Shown here: positions 7,241-7,789 of the stretch, piece after piece
Numbering within the stretch: position 1 is the first letter of the stretch
How the letters are laid out: each line of letters starts with the position of its first letter
NCBI GenBank assembly: GCA_937919075.1
Contig: CALFOF010000244.1
Span: forward strand, 1-7,789
DNA length: 7,789 nt
Direction of reading: 5' to 3'
From: an uncultured Cyanobium sp.
Lineage (GTDB): Bacteria; Cyanobacteriota; Cyanobacteriia; PCC-6307; Cyanobiaceae
Made by a program: the position numbers and the translations under genes
Notes under the pieces: generated by a model
Databases searched by the model: none
What the model was told of the DNA's origin: nothing
The model's input: only the letters and a program-made list of their open reading frames with translations

Positions 7241-7261
7241 ACAGGGCAGGCTCAGGCTGCC
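7235..7261. other. Overlapping small hairpins at the convergent gene ends
   Basis: Two short dyads share bases 7245-7246: CCCTG/CAGGG (7235-7239 and 7242-7246, 2-nt centre) and GGCAG/CTGCC (7245-7249 and 7257-7261, 7-nt loop). They cover both stop codons and the whole 11-nt spacer. No T-run follows on either strand, so neither is a classic intrinsic terminator. It is listed because nothing else at the junction could end the two facing transcripts. Confidence 0.3.
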
Positions 7262-7789
7262 GCCACCAGGCCCGAGTGGCGGATCAGTGCCTCCGGTGAG
7301 GGTTGCCGGCCGCGGAAGGCCTCGAACACCTCGGCCGGATGGCGGCTGCCCCCCAGTCCCAGCACCGTGGCGCGGAAACGGCGCCCGGTGGCTTGGAGGG
7401 CATCTTCGTTGTCGAGGCCCACATCTTCAAACGCGCTGAAGGCATCGGCGCTGAGCACCTCAGCCCACTTGTAGGAGTAATAGCCGGCCGCGTAGCCGCC
7501 GGCGAAAATGTGGCCGAAGGAGCAGAGCAGCGCATCCTCCGGGATCGGCGCGATCACGGTGGTGTGGGCGGCGATCTCACGCCGCAGCGCCTCCGGGGAG
7601 CGGCCGCCCTCAGGTGTCCACTGGCTGTGCAGACGCAGGTCGGTGAGCGCCAGGTGCACCTGGCGCAGGGTGGCGGCGCCGGTCATGAAGGTGCGGGCCG
7701 CCTGCAGCTTGGCGAACTCCGCTTCGGGCAGGGTCTCGCCGCTCTGCCAGTGGCGGGCCATGCCCATCAGGGTGGCCCGGTCGTAGCAC
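7252..7789 (-). CDS. prlC: M3-family oligopeptidase (oligopeptidase A type), C-terminal part, 5' partial
   Basis: The frame stays open to the right window edge, so the ATG at 7767-7765 is internal. 178 residues plus the stop are visible out of roughly 680-700 in the family. These cytoplasmic zinc metallopeptidases cut short peptides. The HExxH zinc site is not in the window, but the diagnostic C-terminal segment is: FGHIFAGGYAAGYYSYKWAEV (codons between about 7515 and 7453), followed by LSADAFSAFED. It contains the conserved His and the Tyr-rich loop that contacts substrate in thimet oligopeptidase relatives. The ending LGLGGSRHPAEVFEAFRGRQPSPEALIRHSGL matches the usual natural C-terminus of oligopeptidase A, so the 3' end looks complete. 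The gene converges on the hydrolase gene with 11 nt between stops and belongs to a different transcript from the + strand genes. The family is firm; the symbol is by similarity to E. coli PrlC/OpdA. Confidence 0.93.
   Translation of the reverse strand, partial: CYDRATLMGMARHWQSGETLPEAEFAKLQAARTFMTGAATLRQVHLALTDLRLHSQWTPEGGRSPEALRREIAAHTTVIAPIPEDALLCSFGHIFAGGYAAGYYSYKWAEVLSADAFSAFEDVGLDNEDALQATGRRFRATVLGLGGSRHPAEVFEAFRGRQPSPEALIRHSGLVAAA

Noticed and set aside
7765..7767. ATG (- strand) as the start of a 171-residue protein.
   Set aside because: The upstream codons to the window edge are open and encode CYDRATL, in keeping with an M3 peptidase interior. The family's zinc site must lie further upstream.
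1..7789. Mobile element, CRISPR array, phage or defence system.
   Set aside because: No transposase, integrase, direct repeats with spacers or composition break were seen. All six genes fit housekeeping families in similar GC-rich codon use.

Overview
The window is a GC-rich, gene-dense stretch of bacterial chromosome. It most likely comes from a picocyanobacterium of the Cyanobium / GC-rich Synechococcus group. Four things support this: the high GC content, three copies of the cyanobacterial palindrome HIP1 (GCGATCGC), the protein types (a TamB/Tic236-like DUF490 protein and a ROK kinase with the degenerate CxSGNxGS motif), and a gene order that, from memory, resembles marine Synechococcus and Prochlorococcus. 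No database search was possible, so the taxon is an inference.

Layout: five genes on the + strand are packed head to tail. (1) The 3' part (1262 codons) of a very large tamB/DUF490 gene, whose 5' end lies upstream of the window. (2) A ROK-family sugar kinase, probably glucokinase. (3) proA, gamma-glutamyl phosphate reductase of proline synthesis. (4) folB, dihydroneopterin aldolase of folate synthesis. (5) A small alpha/beta hydrolase of the lipase type. The gaps are 47 nt (5 nt if an upstream TTG start is used), 12 nt, a 4-nt overlap and 24 nt, so the five are probably co-transcribed. On the - strand, converging on the hydrolase with only 11 nt between stop codons, is the C-terminal part of an M3-family oligopeptidase (oligopeptidase A type). 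Its catalytic HExxH region lies beyond the right edge.

The genes do not form one pathway. They combine envelope biogenesis (TamB), sugar phosphorylation (ROK), amino-acid synthesis (ProA), cofactor synthesis (FolB), an unassigned hydrolase and peptide turnover (M3 peptidase). This looks like a conserved housekeeping neighbourhood rather than a mobile or defence island. I see no tRNA, rRNA, CRISPR, insertion sequence, phage gene or intergenic stretch over 50 nt. Long open frames on the opposite strand of tamB, the kinase and proA are composition artefacts.

Most worth a second look are the loss of three of the four zinc-ligand positions in the ROK kinase, a perfect 7-bp dyad centred on the hydrolase ribosome-binding site, and mutually exclusive small hairpins at the convergent gene junction. 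I found no convincing new system.
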